Shown one piece after another: positions 20,061-29,971 of a stretch of 64,000 nucleotides of DNA. Position numbers and translations under genes: made by a program. The notes below the pieces were generated by a model. That model ran no database searches. It was not told the origin of the DNA and worked only from the letters and a program-made list of their open reading frames with translations. The stretch lies in the NCBI GenBank assembly GCA_024229395.1, contig JAAESM010000042.1, positions 62,001 to 126,000 on the forward strand, in the 5' to 3' direction. This DNA is from Planctomycetota bacterium. GTDB taxonomy: Bacteria > Planctomycetota > UBA1135. Each line of letters starts with the position of its first letter. Positions within the stretch are counted from its first letter, which is position 1.

Positions 20061-20639
20061 ATGGAATTCCTCTCAGCCCTCTGGTTGCCGATCCTGTTGT
20101 CGGCAGTTTTCGTTTTCCTTGCAAGTTCGGTCCTGCACATGGTGTTCAAATACCATCAGAAGGGTTGCAACGAATTGCAGTCCGAGGATGGTGTGCGCAG
20201 TGCCCTGCAGACCAGCAAGCCTTCGCCCGGTTTCTACCCGATCCCATATTGCGAGATGAAGGATATGGCGTCGCCGGAAATGCAGAAGAAATACGACGAG
20301 GGCCCAGTGGCTTATCTCACGGTGTTGCCTAATGGCATGCCGTCGATGGGGAAGGCACTCGGACAATGGTTCGCGCTCACTTTGGTGATCGGCATCTTCG
20401 TTGGCTATATCGCCAATCTGGCGTTGGACCCTGGCGCCGATTTCATGATGGTCTTCCGCGTGACCGGCACCATTGCCACCTTGGCTTATTGCGTCGGCAC
20501 CATTCAGGACTCGATCTGGATGGGACAACCGTGGAGTTCCTGCAAGAACTTCCTGTTTGACGGTCTGGTCTACGGTTGCATGACGGCGCTCGCCTTCGCG
20601 TGGATGTGGCCAAGCGCTGCAAGCCTGCCAACCGTGTAG
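20061..20639 (+). CDS. Hypothetical multi-pass membrane protein
   Basis: Several hydrophobic helices; no family recognised. Confidence 0.7.
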   Translation: MEFLSALWLPILLSAVFVFLASSVLHMVFKYHQKGCNELQSEDGVRSALQTSKPSPGFYPIPYCEMKDMASPEMQKKYDEGPVAYLTVLPNGMPSMGKALGQWFALTLVIGIFVGYIANLALDPGADFMMVFRVTGTIATLAYCVGTIQDSIWMGQPWSSCKNFLFDGLVYGCMTALAFAWMWPSAASLPTV

Positions 20640-20716
20640 GTGTACTGAGTTCGCCGCTCAAGGTGAACTTGTGCCGCTGCCTTTTGTGAGTGGCGCACCG
20701 CTAGAATAGGCGGGCA

Positions 20717-21313
20717 ATGTCTGAAGCCCAAACCCTGCCCGCCATCACCACTTCCCGCTTGGTCCTGCGCATGCTGACCGCGGATGACCGGGACAGCGTC
20801 TATCGCGTCTTCAGCGATCCCGATGTCATGCGTTTCTGGAGTTGCGAGCCCTACACCGACAAGGCGCAGGCCGCTGAGCTGATCACTCAATGCGAAAAGG
20901 GCTTTGAGAATCGCGAGTTCTTCCAGTGGGGGATCGCCAACGCCGAAGACGACAAGATTATCGGCACTTGCACCTTGTTCGCCTTGGATAAGAAGAACCT
21001 GCGTGCCGAAGTCGGATTCGCGTTAGCTCGCTCCTATTGGGGCAAGGGCTACATGCACGAGACCCTCGAGGCCTTATTCGCCTTCGCCTTCGAGCCGCTT
21101 GGTATGCACCGCATTGAGGCCGACGTGGATCCACGCAACGAACGTTGCATCGCCACCTTGGAGAAGGTCGGATTCCAACGCGAAGGCTTCATGCGCGAGC
21201 GTTGGCTCGTCGGTGGTGAACGCCAGGACTCGGTGTTCTACGGCCTGCTCCATTCCGATTGGCTTGCTGCGGCACCGGAGCCGGAAGAAGTAGAAGAGCC
21301 TGAAGCTGAGTAG
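20717..21313 (+). CDS. GNAT N-acetyltransferase (RimJ/RimL-like)
   Basis: TTSRLVLRMLTADD...EVGFALARSYWGKGYMHE...LGMHRIEADVDPRNERCIATLEKVGFQREGFMRERW. Confidence 0.93.
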   Translation: MSEAQTLPAITTSRLVLRMLTADDRDSVYRVFSDPDVMRFWSCEPYTDKAQAAELITQCEKGFENREFFQWGIANAEDDKIIGTCTLFALDKKNLRAEVGFALARSYWGKGYMHETLEALFAFAFEPLGMHRIEADVDPRNERCIATLEKVGFQREGFMRERWLVGGERQDSVFYGLLHSDWLAAAPEPEEVEEPEAE

Positions 21314-21324
21314 CCTTTGCGGTA

Positions 21325-22215
21325 TTAGACCAAGGTTTGCGGCAGTAGGCCGACGCTACTGAGAAATTTGCGGCTGCTGGCCAAGGCCATCTTGTGAATG
21401 CCGGCGGTGGGGCCGTGCTCCAATGCTTGGCGACTGACCTCTTCCGCGTTCTCAATGCCAGCGGCTTCGTATAGGCTTGGTGAGCAGAAGCTGCGCATCA
21501 AAAGGTCTGGAATCTGGTTGAGGAATTCCGCCAAGCGCGCGAGCTCCAGTTCAGCCTCTTCAGGGCCGAGTTCTTCTTCGAGTTCCGCCACGCAGTTCAG
21601 CAGTGCGGCACGATCGAAAGACATATGGCGCGCCTCTTCCACCGAATGCAAGTGGTTGATCCTGCGCACAATCGGGTGCAGGCTCATGTCGCGCGCAAGG
21701 CGACGGTTGTAGATATCCAAGACGCTCTCGACCAGGAAGGCCATAGACAAGAAGACCAGTCGCGCGGTGCGTTTATTAGACATGTCGCTGAACTGCGGCA
21801 AGTAGTCTTCCAGCATGCCAGCGCAATAGCGATCGCAGAAACTCTTGAACCAGAAACTATGACGATGCTCCTCGTGGGTGAAGACATCGAGGTAGTCGGC
21901 GATTGGAGTGCCTTCGAAAGACTCACGTACGCCACCAAGCCCTTGAATCAACTTCTGTTCACTGTGATAGGAGATTGAGAACAGGTTGCGCAGTTCCTGC
22001 AGGCGCAATTGTTGCAGGGTCTTCAAATCCAACGAAGCGATGACCGGCGTGTCTTTGAGCGAATCCAAATCATCAGACCAAACGCAGTCTTTGGTGAAAT
22101 CAAGGCGACTGGGCCAGGCTAGTCGACCATTGGCAATCTTCTCTCCACGGTGCGAAATGTCGCTTAACTTAGCGACAATAGCAACCATATCGGGAGGGGA
22201 GGGCACGCGTGTCAT
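21325..22215 (-). CDS. Diiron oxygenase, AurF-like
   Basis: Two ExxH-type ligand segments FTHEEHRHSFWFKSF and HLHSVEEARHMSFDRA in a helical protein. Confidence 0.6.
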   Translation of the reverse strand: MTRVPSPPDMVAIVAKLSDISHRGEKIANGRLAWPSRLDFTKDCVWSDDLDSLKDTPVIASLDLKTLQQLRLQELRNLFSISYHSEQKLIQGLGGVRESFEGTPIADYLDVFTHEEHRHSFWFKSFCDRYCAGMLEDYLPQFSDMSNKRTARLVFLSMAFLVESVLDIYNRRLARDMSLHPIVRRINHLHSVEEARHMSFDRAALLNCVAELEEELGPEEAELELARLAEFLNQIPDLLMRSFCSPSLYEAAGIENAEEVSRQALEHGPTAGIHKMALASSRKFLSSVGLLPQTLV

Positions 22216-22355
22216 GAGTTCTCTAGAGTACTTTATGAACGGTTTACTTTGGCTTTGGCGTGAGCAGCATTAAATCTAAATTCGATTTATTTCTTCACAG
22301 AGTCACTCCTCAAAGCGACATAGGCCGATGAAAGCCGACGTCATACTGAGAACCC

Positions 22356-23588
22356 ATGCTGGCAATCTCCCTGCCCCTTGCTTTGCTTGCTCCGGGAGCG
22401 CTTCCGCAGCAGGAAGACTCCAGCGATTGGTATAGCGGTTATGCCGCCGACAATTTCGGCGACGTCATCAGTTACGCATCGGCTTTGCCGGAGGCCACCA
22501 CCGCACTCTTGGTGCGCTCGATGGATGCCAAGCATTCCATCGCCTGGAAGACGGCGCCGGTGCCCGCTTTCTGTTGGCGTAGTTACCGTTTGGAGTTGTT
22601 GGAGCAAGACAAGCCTGCTACCCCCAATCAGGAGCAGCGGGGTTTGGGGAACGAGTTCTATTCCTTGACGGTCGATGCGAGCAGTGGCGTGGAGTCGCTC
22701 AAGTTCATTTCAAGCTACAACGGCCCCTTGTGGAGCAACATCGTCGTGCGTGGCGCATCCGAAATGGGGCCTGGAGTGCACGGCACCGAGATCGAGATTC
22801 GCCTTTATCACGCCGAGAAGAAGGTCGAGTTTCGCTATCGCTTGCGCAAGCGTCGCGAGGTCGAACCCGAGAATCTGTATGCCGCTTTCCCTTTTGATCT
22901 GCCGCAATCGCACATGGCTTATGAGACGACCGGCGGTATTGCGAACCCGGAATCGGATCTGCTGCCGCGCACCTCTTCGGATTGGCAAGCCGCACAGCGC
23001 TTCATCACCATCGCCAACGATAAAGCGCAAGTCACACTCAGTAGTTCCGAGATCCTGATACACCATTTGGGTGACTTCAATATGGGCAAATTTCAGGAGC
23101 GCCCGGTCATCGACAAGCCACATGTCTATTCGTGGTTGTTGAACAACTATTGGGTCACCAATTTCCTGGCTAGTCAGGAAGGCGAACTTGCATGGAGCCA
23201 AGCGATTACGTCGGGGCCGCGCGACCAGGCTAAGAATGTTGCATCTACGGCATCACAGTTCGGCTGGAATCATCAAATGCCCATGCTCACACGTGTCTTG
23301 CCACCGAGCCGCACGAATAGGCCTTTGCCTGTGCCAAGTTCCTTACTTTCCCTCACCGGCGCCGACGTCATCCTGGTCAGCGCGCGTTTGGTCGATGAAA
23401 ATCAGCTGTTGCTGCAACTACGCGAGACCGCAGGCGTGAGCAGTGAGCTGCAGATCCTCGATGCGAATGACGACGCGATGAAGGTGCAACTTGCCGATGC
23501 TCTTGGGCAGCCGCTGGCCGGGCATGGGGCAGGCACCTCTGCAGCAGTCGGCGCTCTTGCGGTGGTGCATCTGCTGATTCAGCAGTAA
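22356..23588 (+). CDS. Exported protein resembling the C-terminal beta domains of GH38 alpha-mannosidases, without a catalytic domain
   Basis: Signal peptide; LGNEFYSLTVDASSGVESL...VEFRYRLRKRREVEPENLYAAFPFDLP...SWLLNNYWVTNF. Confidence 0.55.
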   Translation: MLAISLPLALLAPGALPQQEDSSDWYSGYAADNFGDVISYASALPEATTALLVRSMDAKHSIAWKTAPVPAFCWRSYRLELLEQDKPATPNQEQRGLGNEFYSLTVDASSGVESLKFISSYNGPLWSNIVVRGASEMGPGVHGTEIEIRLYHAEKKVEFRYRLRKRREVEPENLYAAFPFDLPQSHMAYETTGGIANPESDLLPRTSSDWQAAQRFITIANDKAQVTLSSSEILIHHLGDFNMGKFQERPVIDKPHVYSWLLNNYWVTNFLASQEGELAWSQAITSGPRDQAKNVASTASQFGWNHQMPMLTRVLPPSRTNRPLPVPSSLLSLTGADVILVSARLVDENQLLLQLRETAGVSSELQILDANDDAMKVQLADALGQPLAGHGAGTSAAVGALAVVHLLIQQ

Positions 23589-23650
23589 TCGATTCCCTCG
23601 GTTGGCTTTGAGGCGCTGGTTCCTCATTGCCAACCCGCGAGCTTACTGTC

Positions 23651-25612
23651 CTAAGCGAACTCGCCGAGCTCGGCCCAGCGTTCCATATCGGCATCCAATG
23701 CGGTCGCTAGTGCATCGCGCTCGGTCTGCAACTTGCGCGCGATTTCGGAATCCCCTTGATAGGTCTCAGGCGCGACCAACTCGGCATCCAAGGTCGCTAA
23801 GTGCTCTTCGCTCTCGGCGATCCGCACCTCCAACTCTTCGAACTCATTCTTCTCCTTGAAAGTCAGCTTGCGCGCCTTCGTCTTGGCGGGGGCTCCAGCA
23901 GTACTACTTTTTGCAATGACCGGCCGTTTGCTTTCCGACGTCGCTGCCTTTGGTGCCATATTCAAGGTCTCGGCGGTGGCCTTGCCGCTTTCGGATTCCA
24001 GCTTGGCGGCACGTTCCAGCAAGGAGCTGATATTGCCGGTGTGCAGGAAGACCTTGCCGCTGCCATCCAGATAAAGGATGTGCGTGGCCACGCGATCGAG
24101 GAACCAGCGGTCGTGACTGACGGTGATCGACACGCCAGGGAATGCGCACAAGGCCTCTTCCAAGGCGCGCAAAGTTGCCAAGTCCAAGTCGTTGGTCGGT
24201 TCGTCGAGGATCAGCACGTTGCAATCCTGCAGCAGCAACTTGGCCAACAATACGCGACCACGTTCTCCGCCAGAAAGCGAACCGACTTTGACGAACTTCT
24301 TGTTGCCAGGGAACAGGAAGCTATCCAGGAAACTGACCACATGTAACTTGCGGTCACCGACCAAGACGGTCTCTGATTTACCGGCCACCTCTTCGGCGAC
24401 AGTCGCTTCCGGGTCAAGGTCCTCGCGTTTTTGTTCGATCGAACCGAACTTGACGGTCTCGCCGATGACGATCTCGCCAGCGTCGGGGTCCAACTGTCCA
24501 AGCAATAACTTCAGCAAGGTGGTTTTGCCGGCACCATTGGGACCGACCACACCCAAGCGCATGCCTGGTTGCAGTTCTACTTCAAGACCCTCGATGATCG
24601 ATTGATCGCCGTAGGAGAAGCTCACGTCAGTAACGTTGACCACCTTGGTGCCCAAGCGTGGCCCAGGCGGGATCTTCATCTCTAACTCACTTGGTAGCAC
24701 CAGTGCTGGTGCATCAGAAAGTTCATGGAAACGATCGATGCGTGCCTTCGCTTTGGTGGCGCGGGCCAGAACTCCAGCGCGCATCCACGCAGTTTCACGC
24801 TTCAACAAGCGCAAACGCGAATGCTCGCTCTTGGCTTCACCGGCCATACGTTCAGCGCGTTGCTCGACATACTTCACGTAGTTGCCTTCGTATTCGAAGG
24901 TGCGCCCGCGATCGATCTCGACAATGCGGTTGGCCACGCGATCCAACAGGAAACGGTCGTGCGTGACTAACACCAAAGGCACGCGCAAACTTGCCAAGCG
25001 TTTCTCCAGCCACGCAACCACAAAGGCATCGAGGTGGTTAGTCGGTTCATCCAACAACATCACATCGGGCTGGTCGACCAACAAGCGCGCCAAGGCAACA
25101 CGTCGGGCTTCGCCACCGGAAAGTTGACCGCACAGCACATGTGGGTCGGGTAGGCCAACACCATCGATCGCGGCATCGATTTGATAATCGATATCGTGGC
25201 CGCCCATCTCATCGAGCTTATGTTGCAGGTCGGCTTGGCGCGTGGACAAGGTGTCCAAACGCTTTTCAGTCAGCTCCGGATCGGCCAACTCCACGTAGAG
25301 CTCATCGAGTTCCTTAAGCAGACCCTCGCGCCCGCCAAGGCCCGCACGAACCGCATCGTGAATGCTCATGTCGTGGGGGAGTTGCGGCTCCTGCTCCAGG
25401 AAGCCCACGCGCAAACCGCGGCGCATCACGCGCGTGCCTTCATCGGCGACCTCGATTCCAGCCAGCATGCGCAGCAAGGTCGACTTGCCGGCGCCATTGG
25501 GACCAATCAGGCCGATACGGTCTTCGGAGCCAACCACCAAGGACACGTCCTTGAACAGTGGGCGTTTTTCGTCGTAAGCCTTGGCGACGTCGGAGAGGGT
25601 GATGAGGGCCAT
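23651..25612 (-). CDS. ABC-F ATPase, Uup-like
   Basis: Two ABC domains (GPNGAGKST, GPNGAGKTT; LSGGEARR, LSGGERGR) with C-terminal coiled coil. Confidence 0.92.
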   Translation of the reverse strand: MALITLSDVAKAYDEKRPLFKDVSLVVGSEDRIGLIGPNGAGKSTLLRMLAGIEVADEGTRVMRRGLRVGFLEQEPQLPHDMSIHDAVRAGLGGREGLLKELDELYVELADPELTEKRLDTLSTRQADLQHKLDEMGGHDIDYQIDAAIDGVGLPDPHVLCGQLSGGEARRVALARLLVDQPDVMLLDEPTNHLDAFVVAWLEKRLASLRVPLVLVTHDRFLLDRVANRIVEIDRGRTFEYEGNYVKYVEQRAERMAGEAKSEHSRLRLLKRETAWMRAGVLARATKAKARIDRFHELSDAPALVLPSELEMKIPPGPRLGTKVVNVTDVSFSYGDQSIIEGLEVELQPGMRLGVVGPNGAGKTTLLKLLLGQLDPDAGEIVIGETVKFGSIEQKREDLDPEATVAEEVAGKSETVLVGDRKLHVVSFLDSFLFPGNKKFVKVGSLSGGERGRVLLAKLLLQDCNVLILDEPTNDLDLATLRALEEALCAFPGVSITVSHDRWFLDRVATHILYLDGSGKVFLHTGNISSLLERAAKLESESGKATAETLNMAPKAATSESKRPVIAKSSTAGAPAKTKARKLTFKEKNEFEELEVRIAESEEHLATLDAELVAPETYQGDSEIARKLQTERDALATALDADMERWAELGEFA

Positions 25613-25680
25613 GCGCAGGCGGCTGACGACGGGGGAGGGCGTCGAGAGCGGCGCTAATCATAGAGGGGCCTAGGCATGCG

Positions 25681-25720
25681 AAAAAACCATGGGCGTAGTC
25701 TTCATAGACCACGCCCATGG
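25681..25720 (-). terminator. Terminator-like hairpin on minus strand upstream of ABC-F gene
   Basis: Minus strand CCATGGGCGT...ACGCCCATGG followed by TTTTTT. Confidence 0.65.
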
Positions 25721-25987
25721 CCCGAACCTTTGTAAAATGTTGTCCTGGCGCGATTTACGCATTTCGATCCCAAACCAAGATCGTCCTTTCAACACGCCCG
25801 CTGCATAGACCTACAGCGCTAAATATGCCGTCAAATTGGATTTTCCGTTCGTGGATTTCAGAGAGGGGAGAGTTATTTCAGTGGGAGTTCCGATTGCCCC
25901 TTAATAGCGGATTTCGCCATCTGCTTCATAAGGCGATTCGGCTTAACCCCTGATATTTAGAGGGAATTCGGGGAAATACAATGGTCC

Positions 25988-26036
25988 TTGACGCACACGA
26001 TTTCGTGCCTTATTGTGGGGAAACCGACCAGTCGGT
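25988..26036 (+). promoter_or_regulatory. Sigma70-type promoter with TetR-family operator
   Basis: TTGACG (25988-25993), 17-nt spacer, TATTGT (26011-26016); perfect inverted repeat ACCGAC-CA-GTCGGT (26023-26036) ending at the ATG at 26037. Confidence 0.75.
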
Positions 26037-26654
26037 ATGGAAACCATGACGCCTCCTCCCACAACACAATCCACCTCGAAGCGCCTGCTTCTTGCAGCTC
26101 AGGAGTTGTTTTTGGAGCGTAACTATGCAGATGTGACCATGGATCAGATCTGTGCTGCCACCGATGTCACCAAGGGTGCTTTGTACCACCACTTCTCTGG
26201 TAAGGAGGATTTGTACCTAGCCATGCTCCATCAGGACTTGGCCGCCAAACGCGAACTCTTTGCCCAGGCGGTCGCGTTGGAAGGTAGTTGTAAGCAACGC
26301 TTGCACAAGTTGACCGACGACTTCTTGAGTCTGCCATCGGTGAATCGCGGACTCATCACTCTGGTGCGTCGCGACATCAACATCTTCCCACAGGAAGTGC
26401 GTGCCGAATTGGTACGCCTTTACCAAAGCGCACTGCCGGAACAGGTGCAAGCCATCCTTGAAGATGGCATGGCAGCCGGCGAGATCGTGCGCACTGATTC
26501 ACGACTCCTGTCTTGGGAGTTCGTCGCTCTGGTCGAGGTGACCTTGAGTCCCTACGCCGAGCAAGTGCTTCCTACGGTTGAGTCCAAACTCAATCACGTA
26601 CTGGATGTGTTCTTCCAGGGAGCAGTGGCTCCCAACTCCAAAAATCTCTCATGA
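26037..26654 (+). CDS. TetR/AcrR family transcriptional regulator
   Basis: LLLAAQELFLERNYADVTMDQICAATDVTKGALYHHFSGKEDLYLAML helix-turn-helix. Confidence 0.95.
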   Translation: METMTPPPTTQSTSKRLLLAAQELFLERNYADVTMDQICAATDVTKGALYHHFSGKEDLYLAMLHQDLAAKRELFAQAVALEGSCKQRLHKLTDDFLSLPSVNRGLITLVRRDINIFPQEVRAELVRLYQSALPEQVQAILEDGMAAGEIVRTDSRLLSWEFVALVEVTLSPYAEQVLPTVESKLNHVLDVFFQGAVAPNSKNLS

Positions 26655-27817
26655 CCAAACCCGTCTTTGACAGCTGGCAAGGCCAACCCCTCAATGAGGT
26701 GTTGATGCAGTGCCGTGACTTGACTGAAGACACCGAATACGAAACCGTTCAGCGCTGGCGCGACAACGGTGGCAAGGTACTCGGCCACTTCCAAGTCTAC
26801 TTTCCCGAGGAAATCGCCCACGCCGCTGGCATGTTGCCGGTCAAGATGCGCGGTTCGACGATGGCACCGGACCAATCCGATTCGCGATTCGGTTCCTACT
26901 TGTGCTCCATCCTGAAGACCTCCTTGGAGCTTTCGCTCGGTGGCAAGGTCGAGTTGGATATGTTCGTGTCGCACCCGATCTGCGACGCCGCGCGTAACCT
27001 CGCCGCCATCTGGGGACGCAACCACGACTACCCCTGTGAGATCCTGTATCTGCCGCAAAACCCCAATTCGGCGGCCAGTATCAGCTATCTACGTCATGAG
27101 TACGATCGCGTGAAGCGCACCATTGAAGGTGTGGTCGGTCATGAGGTCACCGAAGAGGCACTGCGCAACTCGATTGCGGTCTTCAACGAGAACCGTCGTC
27201 TGCTGCGTGAGCTTTACCGCATCAAGCGCGAGACCCCTTGGAAAATCGCTGCGGAAGATGCCTACTCCTTGGTCGCCGTCGCTGGCATGATCCCGCGCGA
27301 AGAGCACAACGACTTGATGAAGTATGTGCTGCCGTTGATCGAGGCTTCGGAGAACCAGAAGGATGACCGCCTGCGCGTGGTCTACGAAGGCGGTTTCTGC
27401 GAGCAGCCACCGCTCGACCTGGTGCGTTTGATCGGTCGTTCGGCTTACTTGGTCGACGACGACCTGCTGATCGGTTTGCGTTACATCCTTGAGGATGTGC
27501 CGGTCGCTGAAGATCCATTACAGGATCTTGCGCATGCTTACATCGAGCAATCCTCCTACAGCCCTGTGCAACATGACTTGCGCAAGCCGAAGGAGCGCAT
27601 GTTGGTGGATCGTTATGAAGAAGCCAAAGGGGAAGCCGTGATCGTCACGGCCGCCAAGATGTGTGAGCCAGGTTTGGAAGAGCAGGTGGCTTACATTCAC
27701 GAGTTGGAAGCCAAGGGCATTCCACATTTCGTCAGCGAGTTCGAGGAACGAATGACTAGTTTCGCTGACCTCGAGCTACAGCTCGAGACCTTCATGGAGA
27801 ACATCCTTTTCGCATAG
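26651..27817 (+). CDS. 2-hydroxyacyl-CoA dehydratase/benzoyl-CoA reductase subunit, BzdN/BcrC-like
   Basis: GHFQVYFPEEIAHAAGMLPVKMRG...SYLCSILKTSLE; position and size match the smaller catalytic subunit. Confidence 0.82.
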   Translation: MTKPVFDSWQGQPLNEVLMQCRDLTEDTEYETVQRWRDNGGKVLGHFQVYFPEEIAHAAGMLPVKMRGSTMAPDQSDSRFGSYLCSILKTSLELSLGGKVELDMFVSHPICDAARNLAAIWGRNHDYPCEILYLPQNPNSAASISYLRHEYDRVKRTIEGVVGHEVTEEALRNSIAVFNENRRLLRELYRIKRETPWKIAAEDAYSLVAVAGMIPREEHNDLMKYVLPLIEASENQKDDRLRVVYEGGFCEQPPLDLVRLIGRSAYLVDDDLLIGLRYILEDVPVAEDPLQDLAHAYIEQSSYSPVQHDLRKPKERMLVDRYEEAKGEAVIVTAAKMCEPGLEEQVAYIHELEAKGIPHFVSEFEERMTSFADLELQLETFMENILFA

Positions 27818-27829
27818 GCGGTCATCAAG

Positions 27830-29128
27830 ATGTCAGATCAACTTACTCAAGAAATCGTCGGCCGCGGCAACAATGATGGCGCGCGCCTGTTCCGCGAATG
27901 GTTTGCCGAACTGAACGAAAGTGCCGAGAAAGGCGAAGGCGCGGCATACGTGTTCGTGATGGGCAGCTTCAATGAAGTGCTCAAGGCTTTCGACCTGCCG
28001 GTGGTCTTCCCTGAGATCAACTCGCTGCAGACGGCTGTGCGCCGTGTTGCACACGAGTACCTCGAAGAGGCCGAGGACTACGGCTACTCGCCGGATATCT
28101 GCGGCTACGTGAAGGCCGATATCGCCACCCAACTGCGCGGCGGCGAGCACCCTATGGGGCAGATTCCTAAGCCGAAGATGGCTGTACTGACCAACGCCTG
28201 CAACACCTACTTGAAGTGGGCGGAAGCATGGGAGCGCATGTACCAGATGCCGATGGTCACATTGGATGTGCCAGGCACGCGTACTGCTGGCGGCCAGACC
28301 TGGAAGGGGTGCAGCGATTTCGAGAACGACCGCCTCTACGTGCAGAAGCAAATCGAGGAGCTGATCTCGATTTGTGAGCAGGTCACCGGCAAGAAGCTCG
28401 ACATCGACAAGCTGCGCGATGTCATGAACAACGCCAACGGTATGAGCCGCAGCTGGAAACAGTTGCTCGAGCTCAACGCGCATCGCCCATCGGTATTCAA
28501 CGCACTGACAGATGGCACCATCTACTTGGGTGTGGCCAACGGTTTCCGCGGCGAGAAGGCTGGTGCGGATTACTTCGCCGACCTGGTGGAGGAAATGCAG
28601 TACAAGGTCGATCACAACATCGGCACTCTCACCGAAGAGGAGTACCGCTTGTGCTTTGTCGGTGTGCCTTGTTACCCAATCTTCCGTCGCTTCAACGAGA
28701 TGTTCAGCGAGTGGAAGGGAACCTTCGTGCACTCCACGTACTTGTGGTTCGCATCCGGCGGTTCCAACCGCGGTTTCGAGTACGACCTGCAGGATCCGAT
28801 CGCCAGCTTGGCGGAAGGAACCCTCGTCAGCGTGCGTGATGCCATGGACAGCATGTTCCACCAGGATGTGGTGATCGAGAACATGTGCAAAGACTTCGAT
28901 CTGGATGGCATCGTCTATCACCCGATCAAGAGTTGCCGCACGGTGTCCACTGGGCTTGCCGACGGCCGTCGCGCGCTCAGCGAGCGTTTTGATATGCCGA
29001 GTCTGTTCATCGAATCCGACATGATGGACAAACGAGTGGTCGCTGAAGCGCAGTTGAAGAACCGCGCCGACGCATTCTTCGAGGGACTCGCTTCCCGTCG
29101 TAAACAAGCCGCCGCTGCAGCGGAATAA
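27830..29128 (+). CDS. 2-hydroxyacyl-CoA dehydratase/benzoyl-CoA reductase subunit, BzdO/BcrB-like
   Basis: SFNEVLKAFDLPVVFPEINSLQTAVRR...SPDICGYVKADIA...LTNACNTYLKWAE. Confidence 0.82.
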   Translation: MSDQLTQEIVGRGNNDGARLFREWFAELNESAEKGEGAAYVFVMGSFNEVLKAFDLPVVFPEINSLQTAVRRVAHEYLEEAEDYGYSPDICGYVKADIATQLRGGEHPMGQIPKPKMAVLTNACNTYLKWAEAWERMYQMPMVTLDVPGTRTAGGQTWKGCSDFENDRLYVQKQIEELISICEQVTGKKLDIDKLRDVMNNANGMSRSWKQLLELNAHRPSVFNALTDGTIYLGVANGFRGEKAGADYFADLVEEMQYKVDHNIGTLTEEEYRLCFVGVPCYPIFRRFNEMFSEWKGTFVHSTYLWFASGGSNRGFEYDLQDPIASLAEGTLVSVRDAMDSMFHQDVVIENMCKDFDLDGIVYHPIKSCRTVSTGLADGRRALSERFDMPSLFIESDMMDKRVVAEAQLKNRADAFFEGLASRRKQAAAAAE

Positions 29129-29149
29129 CCAAGCAATCAGGAAAGAACA

Positions 29150-29971
29150 ATGAGTTACTCAGCTGGAGTGGATGTCGGTTCGACACAAACCAAAGCCGTC
29201 GTGATCGATGAGGATCGCAAGATCGTGGCACGTGCTTTGATCGATACCGGTGCGAACGTCGTGCAAGCTGCCGAGAACGCCTTCAAGACGGCGATCGAAA
29301 GCAAGGGCATCCTCGAAGAGGAAGTCGAATGGGTAATCGGTACCGGCTATGGCCGCTACCGTGTGACCTTCGGCAACGACCAAGTCACCGAGATCTCCTG
29401 TCACGGTCGTGGCGCGCAACATATCTTCCCGGGCACCCGCACCGTGGTGGATATGGGCGGTCAGGATACGAAGGCGATTCGCGTCAATGAGAAAGGTGAG
29501 ATCGATGACTTCTGCATGAACGATAAATGTGCAGCAGGTACCGGTCGTTTCCTTGGTGCGGCATCGGCCGCGCTGGATATCCCACTCAACGACCTCGGTA
29601 CGGTTTCGTTGAAGTCGGATAAGGGTGTGCGCATCTCGACCACCTGCACTGTGTTCGCTGAATCGGAAGTGCTCGCGTGGCTCGGTAAGGGCAAGCGCGT
29701 CGAAGACATCCTTTGGGGTGTGCACGAATCGATCGCAACACGTTCCAAAGGTCTGCTGCGCCGCGTTGGCATCATCGATGAGATCACCTTCACCGGTGGC
29801 GTGTCGCGAAACCAAGCCATGGTCAAAGCACTTGAGGATGTTCTCGAGTGCAAGATGAACGTCAGTGAAGACTGCCACTACATGGGCGCACTTGGTGCCG
29901 CCCTGTTCGCAATGGATCACATCATGTCGAGTCGTAATCCGATCGGCAACGAGGAGGAGGTAGCCCAATGA
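29150..29971 (+). CDS. Acyl-CoA dehydratase activase/benzoyl-CoA reductase ATPase subunit (BzdP-like)
   Basis: [58 protein letters not shown]-type ATPase. Confidence 0.88.
   Translation: MSYSAGVDVGSTQTKAVVIDEDRKIVARALIDTGANVVQAAENAFKTAIESKGILEEEVEWVIGTGYGRYRVTFGNDQVTEISCHGRGAQHIFPGTRTVVDMGGQDTKAIRVNEKGEIDDFCMNDKCAAGTGRFLGAASAALDIPLNDLGTVSLKSDKGVRISTTCTVFAESEVLAWLGKGKRVEDILWGVHESIATRSKGLLRRVGIIDEITFTGGVSRNQAMVKALEDVLECKMNVSEDCHYMGALGAALFAMDHIMSSRNPIGNEEEVAQ

Noticed and set aside
27833-29107. 424-aa minus-strand ORF opposite the BzdO-like gene
   Set aside because: Shadow ORF of a well-supported coding strand; no recognisable family and His/Val-rich composition typical of antisense frames.
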